Shown: positions 26,076 to 37,300 of the stretch, in pieces | Position numbering within the stretch: position 1 is the first letter of the stretch | Layout: each line of letters begins with the position of its first letter | NCBI GenBank assembly: GCA_020631735.1 | Contig: CM036158.1 | Coordinates: 80,157,447 to 80,221,446, forward strand | Reading direction: 5' to 3' | Source: Saccharum officinarum | Lineage: Eukaryota > Streptophyta > Magnoliopsida > Poales > Poaceae | DNA length: 64,000 bases | The notes under the pieces: generated by a model | What the model was told of the DNA's origin: nothing | Databases searched by the model: none | What the model saw: only the letters and a program-made list of their open reading frames with translations | Made by a program: the position numbers and the translations under genes

Positions 26076-27223
26076 TGTCGGTACCAACAGTACGGGGGTA
26101 CCCACAGCTATCGCCAAAACACTAACATAACCGAAACCGCAATGAAAGATAGCCCACCTCGGCCGAGCATCACGCGGCCCGCTCGACGGGGCGCCTCGAC
26201 CGCGCCCCGGCTCCGACTCGTACGCGGCCCGCTCGACGGGGCGCCTCGACCGCGCCCCGGCTCCGACTCGTACGAGGCCCGCTCGACGGGGCGCCTCGAC
26301 CGCGCCCCGGCTCCGACTCGTACGAGGCCCGCTCGACGGGGCGCCTCGACCGCGCCCCGGCTCCTCGACGCGTTTTCTTTACCTACCCCAGGACGAAAGC
26401 CATAGCATTCAATGCGGGTACCTACTACCACCTACCGGCATGGCTGCGGCATGGACCAACGTGGGAACAATACCCACGTCGAGTCTCACTGTTTTACCGC
26501 CCATCCCGTGATGGGAGGTGAAACCCGTCACTGTACCCACCTTACTGCACACTGTTCACCATCAATCACCCTCGAGGGAGGATAAGACAAGGTCCGTTCC
26601 CCGCGATATCAGGGATTCGGCCTTATCCATCCAACCTCGACCCGGCCTCGACCCAGCTTCGACACTCGGCTTAGTTCGAAGGACGGTATAGCATGGCGCT
26701 CTAGGTCATTTCGCCATCTTGTCTCCCACAACGTCAGGGTACCCAGGGATGGCCGGCCATTCCGAAGGCACGTCGCTACAGTCAACTCAACAGGAATCGA
26801 CAAAGCATCACCTCAAGGCTCCCCTTGGCTTGGCCTCCTCTCGCCTTATAAAAGGGTAGGCCAAGGTTCGACAGAGGGGGGCGGAGGAACAAACCAACCA
26901 ACGAACAGACGAACAAAAAGAAGACGAAACAACCAACCACCCGACCGAACAACGAAAAGCAAGAGATCAACATCTCAAGCAACCGCCTTTCTCCTTTTTT
27001 CTCTTTGAGACTTGGGCTCGACACCCTCTCTCGCCTGCTTGTAACCCCTACACGAGCACCTCGGTGCAAGGAAATACAAACCTCTCCCCCCTGCTGGACA
27101 TAGGGCCTTCTTTTGCCCGAACCAGGATAAACCCCCGTGTGTTCTCCTTGCATCACCATCCAGGAAAGAGTCACGCAGCATTTACTCGTTGGTTTAGGAC
27201 CCCCCTCGGTCCGAACACCGACA
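26076..27223 (+). repeat. 5' LTR of the Tat-lineage element (1148 bp)
   Basis: It starts TGTCGGTACC and ends CGAACACCGACA. A TATA box (TTATAAAAG, 26846-26854) lies before a purine-rich leader. The left half holds four units of a 50-bp GC-rich repeat. It is shorter than the 3' LTR by 99 bp, explained by two missing 50-bp units and one extra C near the right end. Confidence 0.95.
26173..26362 (+). repeat. 50-bp tandem repeat in 5' LTR, four units (last partial)
   Basis: Each unit contains GGCCCGCTCGACGGGGCGCC followed by TCGACCGCGCCCCGGCTCCG, and the period is exactly 50 bp. CpG density is very high. It lies upstream of the LTR TATA box, where LTR enhancers usually sit. Confidence 0.9.
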
Positions 27224-27225
27224 GT

Positions 27226-27243
27226 TGGCGCGCCAGGTAGGGG
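27226..27243 (+). other. Primer-binding-site-like sequence
   Basis: TGGCGCGCCAGGTAGGGG begins two bases after the 5' LTR, the normal place and a normal TGG start for a tRNA primer site. I could not assign the tRNA with certainty from memory. Confidence 0.65.
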
Positions 27244-27284
27244 AGCGCTGCGTGCAAACCTCGCTTTGTCGCCGTTCTTCCTGG

Positions 27285-29470
27285 ATGGCTAACCCCGAAC
27301 GCCCGATCCCGTTGGCTACGGTGATCTGGTTTGGGAGTTTGGAGTTCATGTCGCTCGGCTCTGGCTACGACATGATCCTACTTCCACCCAGGCACCCAAC
27401 CGACGAGGATTACGAGCTCTCCCAGCCCGGGGGAGCAGTCAACCGGCACCGTCGCTCCAGGCGGAGGGCGATGGGATCGCCCGGTACAACCACCGTCTCC
27501 ACCTGGCGGAGGGCGATGGGATCCCCCGGTCCGGCACCCCCCAGACAGGCGCCAGCCTAGATCTCCTTTTGGAAGATTTGGGAAGGACGAGCCTGGCTGA
27601 GGGTGGCGTGCCGACGAAGAATCCCGCCGCTCCCCCGTCCGGTGAGACACCACTGTCCGTAGCATCTATTTCGCCACGAGCAGCGACGTCCCCATCGCCA
27701 TTCCCGTTTGGGCTGGACTCGGTTGCCCGGGTGTATGCATCCTCCGTGAGCACTCGCATGAGCGCTTATGAGGAACTCCCCGGACACCATCTACGCTCCA
27801 CTCTGGACCTCGTTGCGTCCACGCCGGCTTCTGATTATCGGGACTCTACCGAGACACCGGAAACAGAGCCTCGTGTGACTGCTTCTTCATATCGTCACCG
27901 CGGTGACGGTTGGCAATGGCCACACATTCCCCCGTCATATTACTACTTTGGCGCTCCTGACTCCGACTCGGCTGACGACACCTATGATCCGACTCGTGAG
28001 TGCTTCAACATCGACATTGAAAGCACCTCGGAATCAGAGGACGAAGAGCCGGTCGAAGGAAGGCACACGCCCCCTCATGTCGAACTTCCTGCCGAGCGAA
28101 ACGAGCCCCAGTTCCTTGCGGATCAAGGAGCGCAGCTCGAACAGATTCGCGAGTTGCAGGACCAGCTTGACGAGGAACGGGAAAACCTGGATCTTCTCCA
28201 GCAAACCCTCGAGCGTGAGCGTGCGGAACACGTATTTGGCGGGAGAGCTCGTGAGAGAGCTCGCGACGTCAACCGTCGCATCGACGAGGACCGGGCGGTC
28301 GACCCTCCAGTTTTCGCTCGAGCCAGCCAAAACGTCGTCGCCGTCGCCATGCTCCTGCGCAACATGCCCGAGCCGTCAAACCCTGACGCCCGTTGGGCTC
28401 GAGACGAAATCCGAGGACTCCTCGAGACTGCCGCCATGCAGCAGGCCGAGAGCTCTGCCTCAAGGCGGCGCGAAGCAGCCTCGGAGCGGACCCTCGAGCC
28501 TTCCCGACAGGAGAGAGAAGCCTCGGTTCATCCCGAGCCTGCCCGGCGAAACCGGGTAGCACCGGCCCCTGAGCCCATCGCCAACGACCGCGAGCCTCGA
28601 GACACCCGTGGCAACATCGTCGAGCGTCGCACGCGCAAACACGGTGACGGTGTAGCTCGAGGCTACCACGTCCACAGGGGCGGACGCTACGACAGCTCGG
28701 AAGACCGTAGCCCTTCACCCGAACCCCCAGGTCCTCGGGTGTTCAGTAAGGCTATCCGTGAGACGGTGCCCCCGGCTCGGTTCCGTCCCCCCACGACTCT
28801 CACCAAGTATAACGGTGAGACCAAACCCGAACTTTGGCTCGCCGATTTCCGCTTGGCGTGTCAGTTGGGCGGGGCCACCGACGACCGGGTCATCATTCGG
28901 CAACTCCCCCTGTTCCTCTCTGACACTGCCCGAGCCTGGCTCGAGGATCTCCCACCTTGGCAGATCCACGACTGGGACGATCTCGTGAGGGTGTTCGAGG
29001 GAAATTTCAAGGGAACCTACATGCGCCCCGGCAACTCATGGGACCTCCGGGGCTGTAAGCAGAAACCAGATGAGTCCCTCCGGGACTACATCCGGCGCTT
29101 CTCCCGGCAGCGCACCGAGCTCCCCAACATCACCGACTCCGACGTGATTATGGCCTTCCTCTCCGGTACCACCTGTAAGGAGTTGGTCCGGGAGTTGGGC
29201 CGTAACACCCCGCTCACTGCCAACGGATTGATGGACATCGTCACCAACTTCGCCGCCGGCGAGGAGGCAGTTGGTGCAATCTTTGGCGGCGAGCCGGCGA
29301 GGGGGGAGCAGAAGGTCGACGACCCCGCGAGTTCCACCCGAGGCCCCAAGAGAAACAACCGCAAGAAGAAGAAAGGCCAGCAGGGCAAGCTCGAGGCCCC
29401 GGCCGACGAGCTCGTCGCTGCTACCGAGCACAAGAAACCTCGAGGCCCCCCGGCGGGGGCGTCTTCGACA
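27285..29470 (+). pseudogene. gag: gag of the Tat-lineage element (frame-broken)
   Basis: This is the capsid/nucleocapsid precursor that packages the element's RNA. A plausible start is the ATG at 27285 (MANPERPIPL). That frame stops at 27558-27560 while the rest of gag continues in another frame from about 27,530. The retrotransposon gag domain lies at about 28,740-29,300 (motifs AWLEDLPPWQIHDWDDLV, SLRDYIRRFSRQRTELP). The N-terminal half is acidic and partly coiled coil. A basic stretch (KRNNRKKKKGQQGK) follows. At ~29,450, in a C/G-rich run, the frame changes again to that of the protease. A Cys/His-spaced motif (CPYHKGLTNHNLEDCH) then replaces a classic zinc knuckle. Disruptions may be mutations or sequencing errors in homopolymers. 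Confidence 0.8.
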
Positions 29471-29472
29471 AA

Positions 29473-30429
29473 ATGCTCAAAGAGCCGTGTCCCTACCACA
29501 AGGGACTCACTAACCATAACCTCGAGGATTGTCACATGCTGCGCAGGTACTTCGGGGGTGCCGGCGCCAAGAAGGACGACAAGGAGGAGGACCCTAAGGG
29601 TGACGACAAGGACGGGGAATTTCCCGAGATCCGCGACTGCTACATGATCTACGGAGGGCCCTCGACCTGCCTCTCTGCGCGCCAGCGCAAGCGAGAACGG
29701 CGCGAGGTCTTCTCCGTACAATCGGCAGTACCCCGTTTCCTTGATTGGTCTGCGGTGGCCATCACTTTCGACCGTGATGACCACCCAGACTACGTCCCCA
29801 ACCCGGGGGTCTATCCACTCGTCGTTGACCCCGTCATCGCCAACACACGCCTCACCAAAGTGCTCATGGACGGCGGAAGCAGCCTCAACATTATCTACTC
29901 TCAGACCCTCGACCTCTTGGGGGTCGACAGAGCGCGCCTCCAGCCTAGCGTCGGGGGCTTCCACGGAGTCGTGCCAGGGAAACGGGCGGAACCCCTCGGG
30001 CGGGTCGATCTGCCTGTTTGCTTTGGCACACCGGCCAACTTTCGAAAGGAAACTCTCACTTTCGAAGTGGTCGGATTCCGTGGAACGTACCACGCTATCC
30101 TGGGACGCCCATGCTACGCCAAGTTCATGGCGATCCCGAACTACACCTACCTTAAGCTCAAAATGCCTGGCCCAAACGGTGTCATCACTGTAGGGCCCTC
30201 GTATGAACATGCCTACGAGTGCGACGTCGAGTGCGTCGAGCACGGCGAGGCTGTTTTTGAGTCGGCAAGCTTGGCTGCAGACCTCGACGGTCTCGCCAAA
30301 ACGATTCCCGACCCAAAACGCCATGCCGGCAGCTTCGAGCCCGCCGAAGACGTCAAACTCGTACCCCTCGACCCCGCTGATCCCAAAGGGAGGACGCTGA
30401 ACGTCAGCGCCACCCTCGATCCTAAATAG
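29473..30429 (+). pseudogene. pol: Protease segment of pol, Tat-lineage element
   Basis: An aspartic protease domain is centred at ~29,870 (VLMDGGSSLNIIYSQ). The active-site triad reads D-G-G rather than D-S/T-G, a form I recall as common in Tat-type elements. The C-terminal block GRPCYAKFMAIPNYTY is the usual partner motif. The segment opens with the Cys/His motif of the nucleocapsid end and closes at an in-frame TAG (30427-30429), just before RT. The same frame reopens at once, so a single stop interrupts pol. The surroundings of the stop do not resemble a known readthrough signal. Confidence 0.8.
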
Positions 30430-31440
30430 GAAGCAGTGCTCGTCGACTTTCTCCGCGCGAACGTCGACATCTTTGCGTGGAGTCCCTCGGATATGCCGGG
30501 CATACCCAGGGAAGTCGCCGAGCACGCCTTGGAGATCCGGGCCGGATCCAAACCGGTGAAGCAACGCCTGCGCCGCTTCGATGAGGAGAAGCGCAGGGTC
30601 ATCGGCGAGGAGATACACAAACTGTTGGAGGCCGGGTTCATCAAGGAGGTTCATCATCCCGAGTGGCTAGCTAATCCTGTATTAGTTAGAAAAAAGAGTG
30701 GGAAATGGAGGATGTGCGTAGACTATACTGGTTTAAATAAAGCATGTCCGAAAGTTCCCTTCCCTTTGCCACGCATTGATCAAATCGTTGATTCCACCGC
30801 GGGATGTGAAACTCTCTCATTCTTAGATGCATATTCCGGCTACCACCAGATCAAAATGAAGGAGTCCGACCAGCTCGCGACTTCATTCATCACCCCATTC
30901 GGCATGTATTGCTACGTTACGATGCCCTTCGGTCTCCGGAACGCGGGGGCAACGTACCAGCGATGCATGCAACATGTTTTCGGGAAGCACATTGGGTCGA
31001 CCGTCGAAGCTTACGTCGACGACATCGTGGTCAAAACCCAACGTGCCGACGATCTGGTCAGCGACCTCGACGTTGCATTCAAGTGCCTCAGGGCAAAAAA
31101 CATCAGACTCAATCCGGAGAAATGTGTTTTCGGCGTCCCACGAGGTATGCTTTTAGGGTTTATCGTATCTAAACGTGGCATCGAGGCCAACCCTGAAAAA
31201 ATCTCTGCAATAACCAAGATGGGCCCCATCCGAGATCTCAAAGGCGTACAGAGAGTCACAGGTTGCTTGGCGGCACTCAGCCGTTTCATTTCGCGCCTCG
31301 GCGAAAAAGCACTCCCTCTGTACCGTCTCTTGAGGAAATCGGACCATTTTTCCTGGAACCTCGAGGCTGAGGAGGCTCTCACGAAACTGAAAGCCACCCT
31401 CTCTAGCTCACCGATCCTCGTCCCTCCGACCCCGGGGAAC
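30430..31440 (+). pseudogene. pol: Reverse transcriptase segment of pol, Tat-lineage element
   Basis: RNA-dependent DNA polymerase. Motifs in order: FIKEVHHPEWLANPVLVRKK, WRMCVDYTGLN, PLPRID, FLDAYSGYHQIKM, PFGLRNAGATYQR, and the catalytic EAYVDDIVVK at ~31,005. The connection domain follows (GCLAALSRFISRLGEK). The frame changes at ~31,437 inside a short G run, and RNase H continues in a different frame. Catalytic aspartates are intact; the break would stop translation before RNase H and integrase. Confidence 0.85.
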
Positions 31441-33665
31441 CACTCCTACTCTATGTCGCCGCGACATCACAAGTAGTCAGTGCTGCCCTGGTTGTCGAAC
31501 GGGCCGAGGAGGCACACACCTTGCTCGTCCAGAGGCCGGTCTATTTCGTTAGCGAGGTGCTCTCTGAAACAAAGTGTCGATATCCACAGATCCAGAAACT
31601 GCTATATGCTGTCATCTTGACACGGCGCAAGCTCCGACACTACTTCGAGGGTCACCCGATTACTGTGGTTTCTTCTTTCCCCTTGGGAGAGATAGCCCAG
31701 AACCGGGAAGCCTCGGGTAGGGTTGCCAAATGGGCGGTCGAGCTCATGGGCGAGGCATTGTCCTATGCGCCGCGAAAAGCTATCAAGTCACAGGCGTTAG
31801 CAGATTTTCTGGCCGAGTGGACTGACACACAACTCCCTCCTGCACAGCTCCAAGCGGAGCTGTGGACCATGTACTTCGATGGGTCATTGACGAAAACGGG
31901 AGCAGGCGCGGGCTTGCTCTTCGTCTCACCCCTCGGGGTTCACATGCGCTACGTCGTCCGGCTTCATTTCCCTGCGTCTAACAACGTCGCCGAATACGAG
32001 GCACTCGTCACGGGGTTGAGAATCGCCATCGAGCTCGGGGTCCGACACCTCGACGTCCGAGGCGACTCCCAACTCGTGATCGATCAGGTCATGAAGAGCT
32101 CGAGCTGCCGCGACCCCAAGATGGAGGCCTACTGCCAAGAAGTACGGCGCCTCGAGGACAAGTTTCACGGCCTCGAGCTCAACCACATCGCACGCAGGTA
32201 TAATGAGGCCGCTGATGAACTGGCAAAAATCGCGTCCGGTCGAGCCACGGTTCCACCGGACGTCTTCGCGAAAGACCTTCAGCATCCATCCGTCGACCTC
32301 AGGCCAGACGGGGGGGTCGACGGGGCGTCGCTCGACCCTCCACCTGAGGCAGAAGCCCCCTCGACCGGGGCTCAAGCCATGCAGGTGGGAGATTTGACGC
32401 CACCGTCTGACCTCGAACCTGATTGGCGCGTCCCGTACCTCGACTACCTCATCCAAGGGGACCTCCCCTCGGATAGGACTGAGGCTCGACGGATCGCACG
32501 CCGGGCCAAAACTTTTGTGATCATGGGCGACAGCAGGGAGCTCTACCGTCGTAGCCCTACCGGTATCCTCCAACGTTGCATCACGAAAGAGCAAGGCAGA
32601 AATCTGCTCGGCGATCTTCACTCGGGGGCTTGCGGTCACCACGCTGCGCCTCGAACCCTCGTCGGAAACGCCTTTCGACAAGGATTCTATTGGCCGACCG
32701 CGGTCTCCGACGCTGTCAAGCTAGTACGCTCCTGCGAGGGTTGTCAGTACTATGCGAGACAGACTCATCTTCCGGCACATGCCCTACAAACTATCCCCAT
32801 CACATGGCCGTTCGCCGTTTGGGGGCTCGACCTTGTCGGACCACTGAAAAGGACGACCGGCGGCTTCACCCACTTGCTCGTCGCAATCGACAAATTCTCC
32901 AAGTGGATCGAGGCCCGCCCTATCACCAGCATCAGGTCCGAACAAGCTGTACTCTTCTTCACTAACATTGTTCATCGCTTCGGGGTCCCCAACTGTATCA
33001 TCACAGACAATGGCACCCAGTTCACTGGCAAAAAGTTTTTGGATTTCTGCGACAACCACCACATCCGTGTGCTCTGGTCGGCCGTGGCTCATCCAAAAAC
33101 AAACGGGCAAGTGGAACGTGCCAACGGCATGGTTCTACAAGGCCTGAAGCCCAGAATCTTTAACAAACTAAACAAACATGGAAAAAAATGGGCTGCCGAG
33201 CTACCCTCGGTCCTGTGGAGCCTAAGAACAACGCCGAGTCGAGCCACGGGGTTCACTCCGTTCTTCTTAGTCTACGGGTCTGAGGCTATGCTACCAACCG
33301 ATATAGAATACGGATCCCCGAGGTTGAAGGCATACAACGAAGGACACAACGATGCCACAAGACAGGACGCCCTCGACCAGCTCGAGGAAGCCCGAGATGT
33401 GGCTCTGTTGCATTCTGCCAGGTACCAGCAGGGTCTTCGACGCTACCACGACAGATACGTCCGCAAGCGTGACCTCAACGTTGGTGACTTGGTGCTACGG
33501 CGAAACCAGAACACCAAGGGACGGCACAAGCTCACACCACCATGGGAAGGGCCGTACATCATCGCAGAAGTACTAAAGCCAGGCACCTACAAGCTATCCA
33601 ACGAGAAGGGCGAAATCCTCACCAACGCTTGGAACATTGAACAGCTACGTCGCTTCTTTCCTTAA
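31437..33665 (+). CDS. pol: RNase H, archaeal-type RNase H and integrase of pol, Tat-lineage element
   Basis: The segment is open for over 2.2 kb in a frame shifted from RT. First comes a degenerate retroviral-type RNase H (31,437-~31,820), where the expected first Asp of the active site is absent (YVAATS). Next is an archaeal-type RNase H (~31,863-32,250) with likely catalytic residues in YFDGSLT, NNVAEYEAL, RGDSQLVID and AADELAK. Integrase follows: an HHCC zinc-binding module (~32,560-32,770, ending CEGCQYYARQ), then the DDE core with Asp near 32,829 and 33,006 and Glu near 33,114. The C-terminus ends at the stop before 33,666 and lacks a chromodomain, as expected for Tat. The domain replacement of one RNase H by another is known in this lineage. 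Confidence 0.85.
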   Translation, partial: EPLLLYVAATSQVVSAALVVERAEEAHTLLVQRPVYFVSEVLSETKCRYPQIQKLLYAVILTRRKLRHYFEGHPITVVSSFPLGEIAQNREASGRVAKWAVELMGEALSYAPRKAIKSQALADFLAEWTDTQLPPAQLQAELWTMYFDGSLTKTGAGAGLLFVSPLGVHMRYVVRLHFPASNNVAEYEALVTGLRIAIELGVRHLDVRGDSQLVIDQVMKSSSCRDPKMEAYCQEVRRLEDKFHGLELNHIARRYNEAADELAKIASGRATVPPDVFAKDLQHPSVDLRPDGGVDGASLDPPPEAEAPSTGAQAMQVGDLTPPSDLEPDWRVPYLDYLIQGDLPSDRTEARRIARRAKTFVIMGDSRELYRRSPTGILQRCITKEQGRNLLGDLHSGACGHHAAPRTLVGNAFRQGFYWPTAVSDAVKLVRSCEGCQYYARQTHLPAHALQTIPITWPFAVWGLDLVGPLKRTTGGFTHLLVAIDKFSKWIEARPITSIRSEQAVLFFTNIVHRFGVPNCIITDNGTQFTGKKFLDFCDNHHIRVLWSAVAHPKTNGQVERANGMVLQGLKPRIFNKLNKHGKKWAAELPSVLWSLRTTPSRATGFTPFFLVYGSEAMLPTDIEYGSPRLKAYNEGHNDATRQDALDQLEEARDVALLHSARYQQGLRRYHDRYVRKRDLNVGDLVLRRNQNTKGRHKLTPPWEGPYIIAEVLKPGTYKLSNEKGEILTNAWNIEQLRRFFP

Positions 33666-34348
33666 AAAGCCTCGAGGCTCTGTATTTCCTTTTTCGTCAA
33701 TAAAGAATACATCGATGTTCAAAATTTTTTGTTTCGTAATGAGGAAGGATCGACCCTGCACTCCCAGAGTCGACCCTCCCTCGGGGGCTGCAAGGGGGGA
33801 ACCCCCGGTCCCCGAAAAAACTTATGCTCTTTTTTTAAATTTAAGAACCGCTTCTTAGATCGACTTCGCTGAAAGAGCACCCTAAGGTTCGAAAGGGCTC
33901 TCGAGTCTGGAGCATCACCTACGCCTCCGAGGCTACGGTACCTCCACTCAACCCTTACGCCTTTTAGAGGTACGCCTTCACGCTGAGAAGATCTAAACAA
34001 CGGTTCCTAAAATTAAAAAAGAACATACCCCTGTCGCTTAGATCAGGCTCTCACACGATTTACTAGGCCGCAACATCACCCTGAAGCTCGAGGGCAGTCG
34101 AGCCGCGAGATCACTTACGCCTCCGAGGCTACGGTACCTCCACTCGCTCCCTTACGCCAAAGGATGTAGCTGCGCGCTAAGTAAATCACGCGAGAACACG
34201 ATCCGTGCGATAAAGGGAAGAAAAGCTCGAGTAAAACTGAATCAACCACGAACCGGTTTATGTTTCGAGTCTTTTAGGCCTCCGCGGCCACCACGATCAA
34301 AATTCGAAATACTAACTTATTACATGGGCCTTCATGCCCAGATTTGGC
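33666..34348. other. Spacer between integrase and antisense gene
   Basis: This is non-coding sequence with two similar blocks (about 33,850-34,000 and 34,020-34,190). Both contain ACTTACGCC/ACCTACGCC-TCCGAGGCTACGGTACC, so there is a short internal duplication of ~170 bp. It lies between the stops of two converging genes and probably carries their 3' ends. Confidence 0.5.
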
Positions 34349-37300
34349 TCACAGGCCTTCGTCGTCGGCAGGCGGAACCACCTCGGCTTCAAAAAGCGAG
34401 GCCAGACGACTTCCAGGTTCTTCGGCGGCTTCGATCAGCTCCACGCAGGCATCCTCGTTCTCCTCGTCTGTCCGATCGGGGTCTGTGATGAAGCCCTCGG
34501 CAACGAGCCTCATGTCAAACACAAACCCCGAACGGACGACGGCCAGCGCCCTCTTCACGCCGTGATGGAGGCCGTTCCGTATCTTCTCCCGGGCAAGGCG
34601 GCCCAGCGCCACCATCCGTCGGACGAAGGAGTTCCCCGGAACATCCTCCCCGGTGTCGGCGTCGGGCTCGACCCCTAGGCCATCACACACGGTGGTGATT
34701 GCGCCCTGGAGAAGTTGGGTCCTCCGGACCTCGGCTTCGAAGAGGCTCTGGAAGGAGTTGGCACACGATTGGGCCTCTCGGTTCTCTCTCTCCAGCTCTG
34801 AAACACGACAAACAAATTAGTGCCCAACGCGGGGCCTTCAACGTCGTGACTATAACAACCACACTTACCCTCGATGTGGGTCTGCAGGCCCACGACCTCG
34901 TCGCGGAGCCCCCCACACGTTCGCTCGAGCCCCAGGAAGGCGCTGTCCTTGTCACGGATGGCTGCCTTTAGCGCCTCGACCTCCTGCCGAGCAGACTCGA
35001 GAGCTGCGTCCTTCTCTTGGACGGCTCCCTGCAGCGTCGTGATCTCGGCGTGGAAGGCGTCGCGCTGAAGGCCAACCTGGGAGACATCCTCCTCGAGCTC
35101 CCTCACCCGCGCAGACAAGGGCTCGAGGTCCCTGCGCGCCTGGGCAGCCTCCTCCCGAGCCTTGTCCAGGCTAGTGCGCATCACGGCCTCGGCCGCCCAT
35201 GCCTGCGTCGCCTCTTCTTTCACCACGGCGTATGCGACGCGCAGCTCAGCCATCTCGGCGTTCCGATTGGATAGCTATTTCTGGGCCTCCTCGACCAGGA
35301 CCCGTTGCTGGGACAGCGCGCCCCACACGCCACTCTCGTCCCGGATGAAGAGCGACTTGCGGCGGGAGTACTCCTTCAGCTCCTGAACGCAATTCGAAAA
35401 GGTCACAAATCCGAGGAAAAAACATATCAAGCAAGCCGACGGGTCGATCATACCTCGGTGGCATCCCCCATACTCCGCACGGCACCGGATGCCACTCGGA
35501 GCAACCGGTCAAGGTGCTGGCGGACGCCCTCGAGGTATTCCCATCGGTGCACTTCGTCTTTGTCGCTCAAGACAAAGATGGGCTCGGCGTCGGGGTTCGT
35601 AGCGTCCCTGAACTGAAGGGACGGCCCCCCACCTCGGCAGCTCCGTCTCTGCCCGCGCTATCGCCAGCGCGGCGATGTCGGGCCACGACGAAGATGACCC
35701 GGCCGGGGCGTCTCCCGGTCCCGCGGAAGGACCAGCCTCGCCCGCGGTATCCACCTCTCCAACGGCCGTCGCGACACCGGCCTGGTCCGCGACCTCACCC
35801 CCCTCGACCCCCATCGCTTGTTTTCCCTTGTCCAGGGGATGTTGTCGAGGGGAACGTGAGGGCGGGCACTTACGACCGCCGGCGCTTCTGGAGCCGGCGC
35901 CTCGACCGACGACGGCGCCGGTGCCCGCGCCTCGACCGTTGGCACCTCCGGAACCGGCGCTTCTTCTTCCGGTGCTCCGGATAGGGGCTCGACCGCCCCG
36001 ACCTCCACCATGCCCGCTGGCTCTGCCAACGGGCCTTGTTGCGGCCGCGACCCCCTCGCCCGGGCCGTCTCTTGCCCTGACGCCGACGCGACCTCCTCCA
36101 TGGTCACGTCAGCACCCGCCCGCTCCGCGTCGTGGACGGGTGCCTCGCCCGTCGCGACCGCGACGGCAGCCTCGGCCGTCCCCGACGACCTGGGTCCCGC
36201 CTCGACTACGTCAAGCGCCGCCGCCTTTACCGGTTCGGACCCCTCGACGGCAGGCTCCGGGCCGGCAACCGCCGCGGCGTCGGCTGACCCCTGCCGTTGT
36301 CGCAGGCGCCCTTTCGCGGCCTCGACCTGACGGACCCAGGCCGCGTCCTGCTCCGCCGTCCGGTTGAGGACAACGGCGCCGGCTCGCAGCGACTTCACAG
36401 GGGTAGGCCCCATCGGCTCCGCCTTCCGCTTCAGCCTGCGAAGTGAGAAGAATTGTCGGCCAACGGACTTTGGAAAGGCAGGACAACCAAGCTGAGATAC
36501 TTACCCGGAAATCGGCACCAAGTACCTCGACCCCGCGCGGCTCGAGCCTCCCGGGACGGCCGCTGGTGGCCTCGCGGCGGCCTCACCAGCAGGTCGAGCG
36601 CTCCTGGGAGCCCGGCCGGTACACCGCCCTGCGCCCTCTGTGCTTCCGAGGCCAGCTGGCCTCGGGTCCTTACGCCCGCCGGCGCCGCCGCCGATGACGA
36701 CGCCGGTACCGCCGCTTCCGCCCCTGCCGGAGCTTGCGAGGCCCCGGCTGGTGCGGGCGTCCCCGTCGACCCCTCTCGCCGGGACCAGGGTAAAACGGCC
36801 CCTCCCGTCGAGGGCCCGGCTTCCTTCCCCACCTTCTTCCCCTCGACCTCCTCGACCACGACGACCGAGGAGGACGCCCCCCTGATGGGCTCTAGCAGGG
36901 GGCGAATGTCGGGAAGGTCGCCCAGCCTGGTCGCAATCTCATACCGCGACAGGGCATCATCATCTTCGTCGCTGCTGCCGTCGTCCTCCCCCGAGACCGT
37001 CTCGGAAGGCGACAGCGACAGGGACACTCCGTCCATGGTCTGCTGGCGCCGGCGCTTCTTCAACGCCTCCGCCTCTTTGGCCTTGCGGACCGCCCGCTTC
37101 TTGGCCGTCTCTTGGTCTGCTTCTTCTGGGAGGCATGCAGGCGTCGAGCCTCCCGGGCGGGCCGGTCCTCCGGGACTGGTGGGCGCGTTTCCCGCAACGC
37201 CGACAAATCCTACACGCTGGCCTCGACCACATCAGCAAAATCCACAGAAAAACAAGAATAGCAATACCTCAGCCCCGAGATACGTACCACGGATTCGCAC

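Noticed and set aside
26173..26362. CRISPR-like array
   Set aside because: The 50-bp units are directly adjacent with no spacers, and they lie in an LTR of a plant genome; it is a simple tandem repeat.
30427..30429. Programmed stop-codon readthrough between protease and RT
   Set aside because: The bases after the TAG do not match a known readthrough context, and other breaks in the same element point to ordinary decay or error.
29086..30657. 523-codon open frame on the minus strand opposite protease
   Set aside because: It mirrors the coding strand of gag/protease with its biased third positions, has no recognisable domain and spans parts of two real segments; it is a shadow frame.
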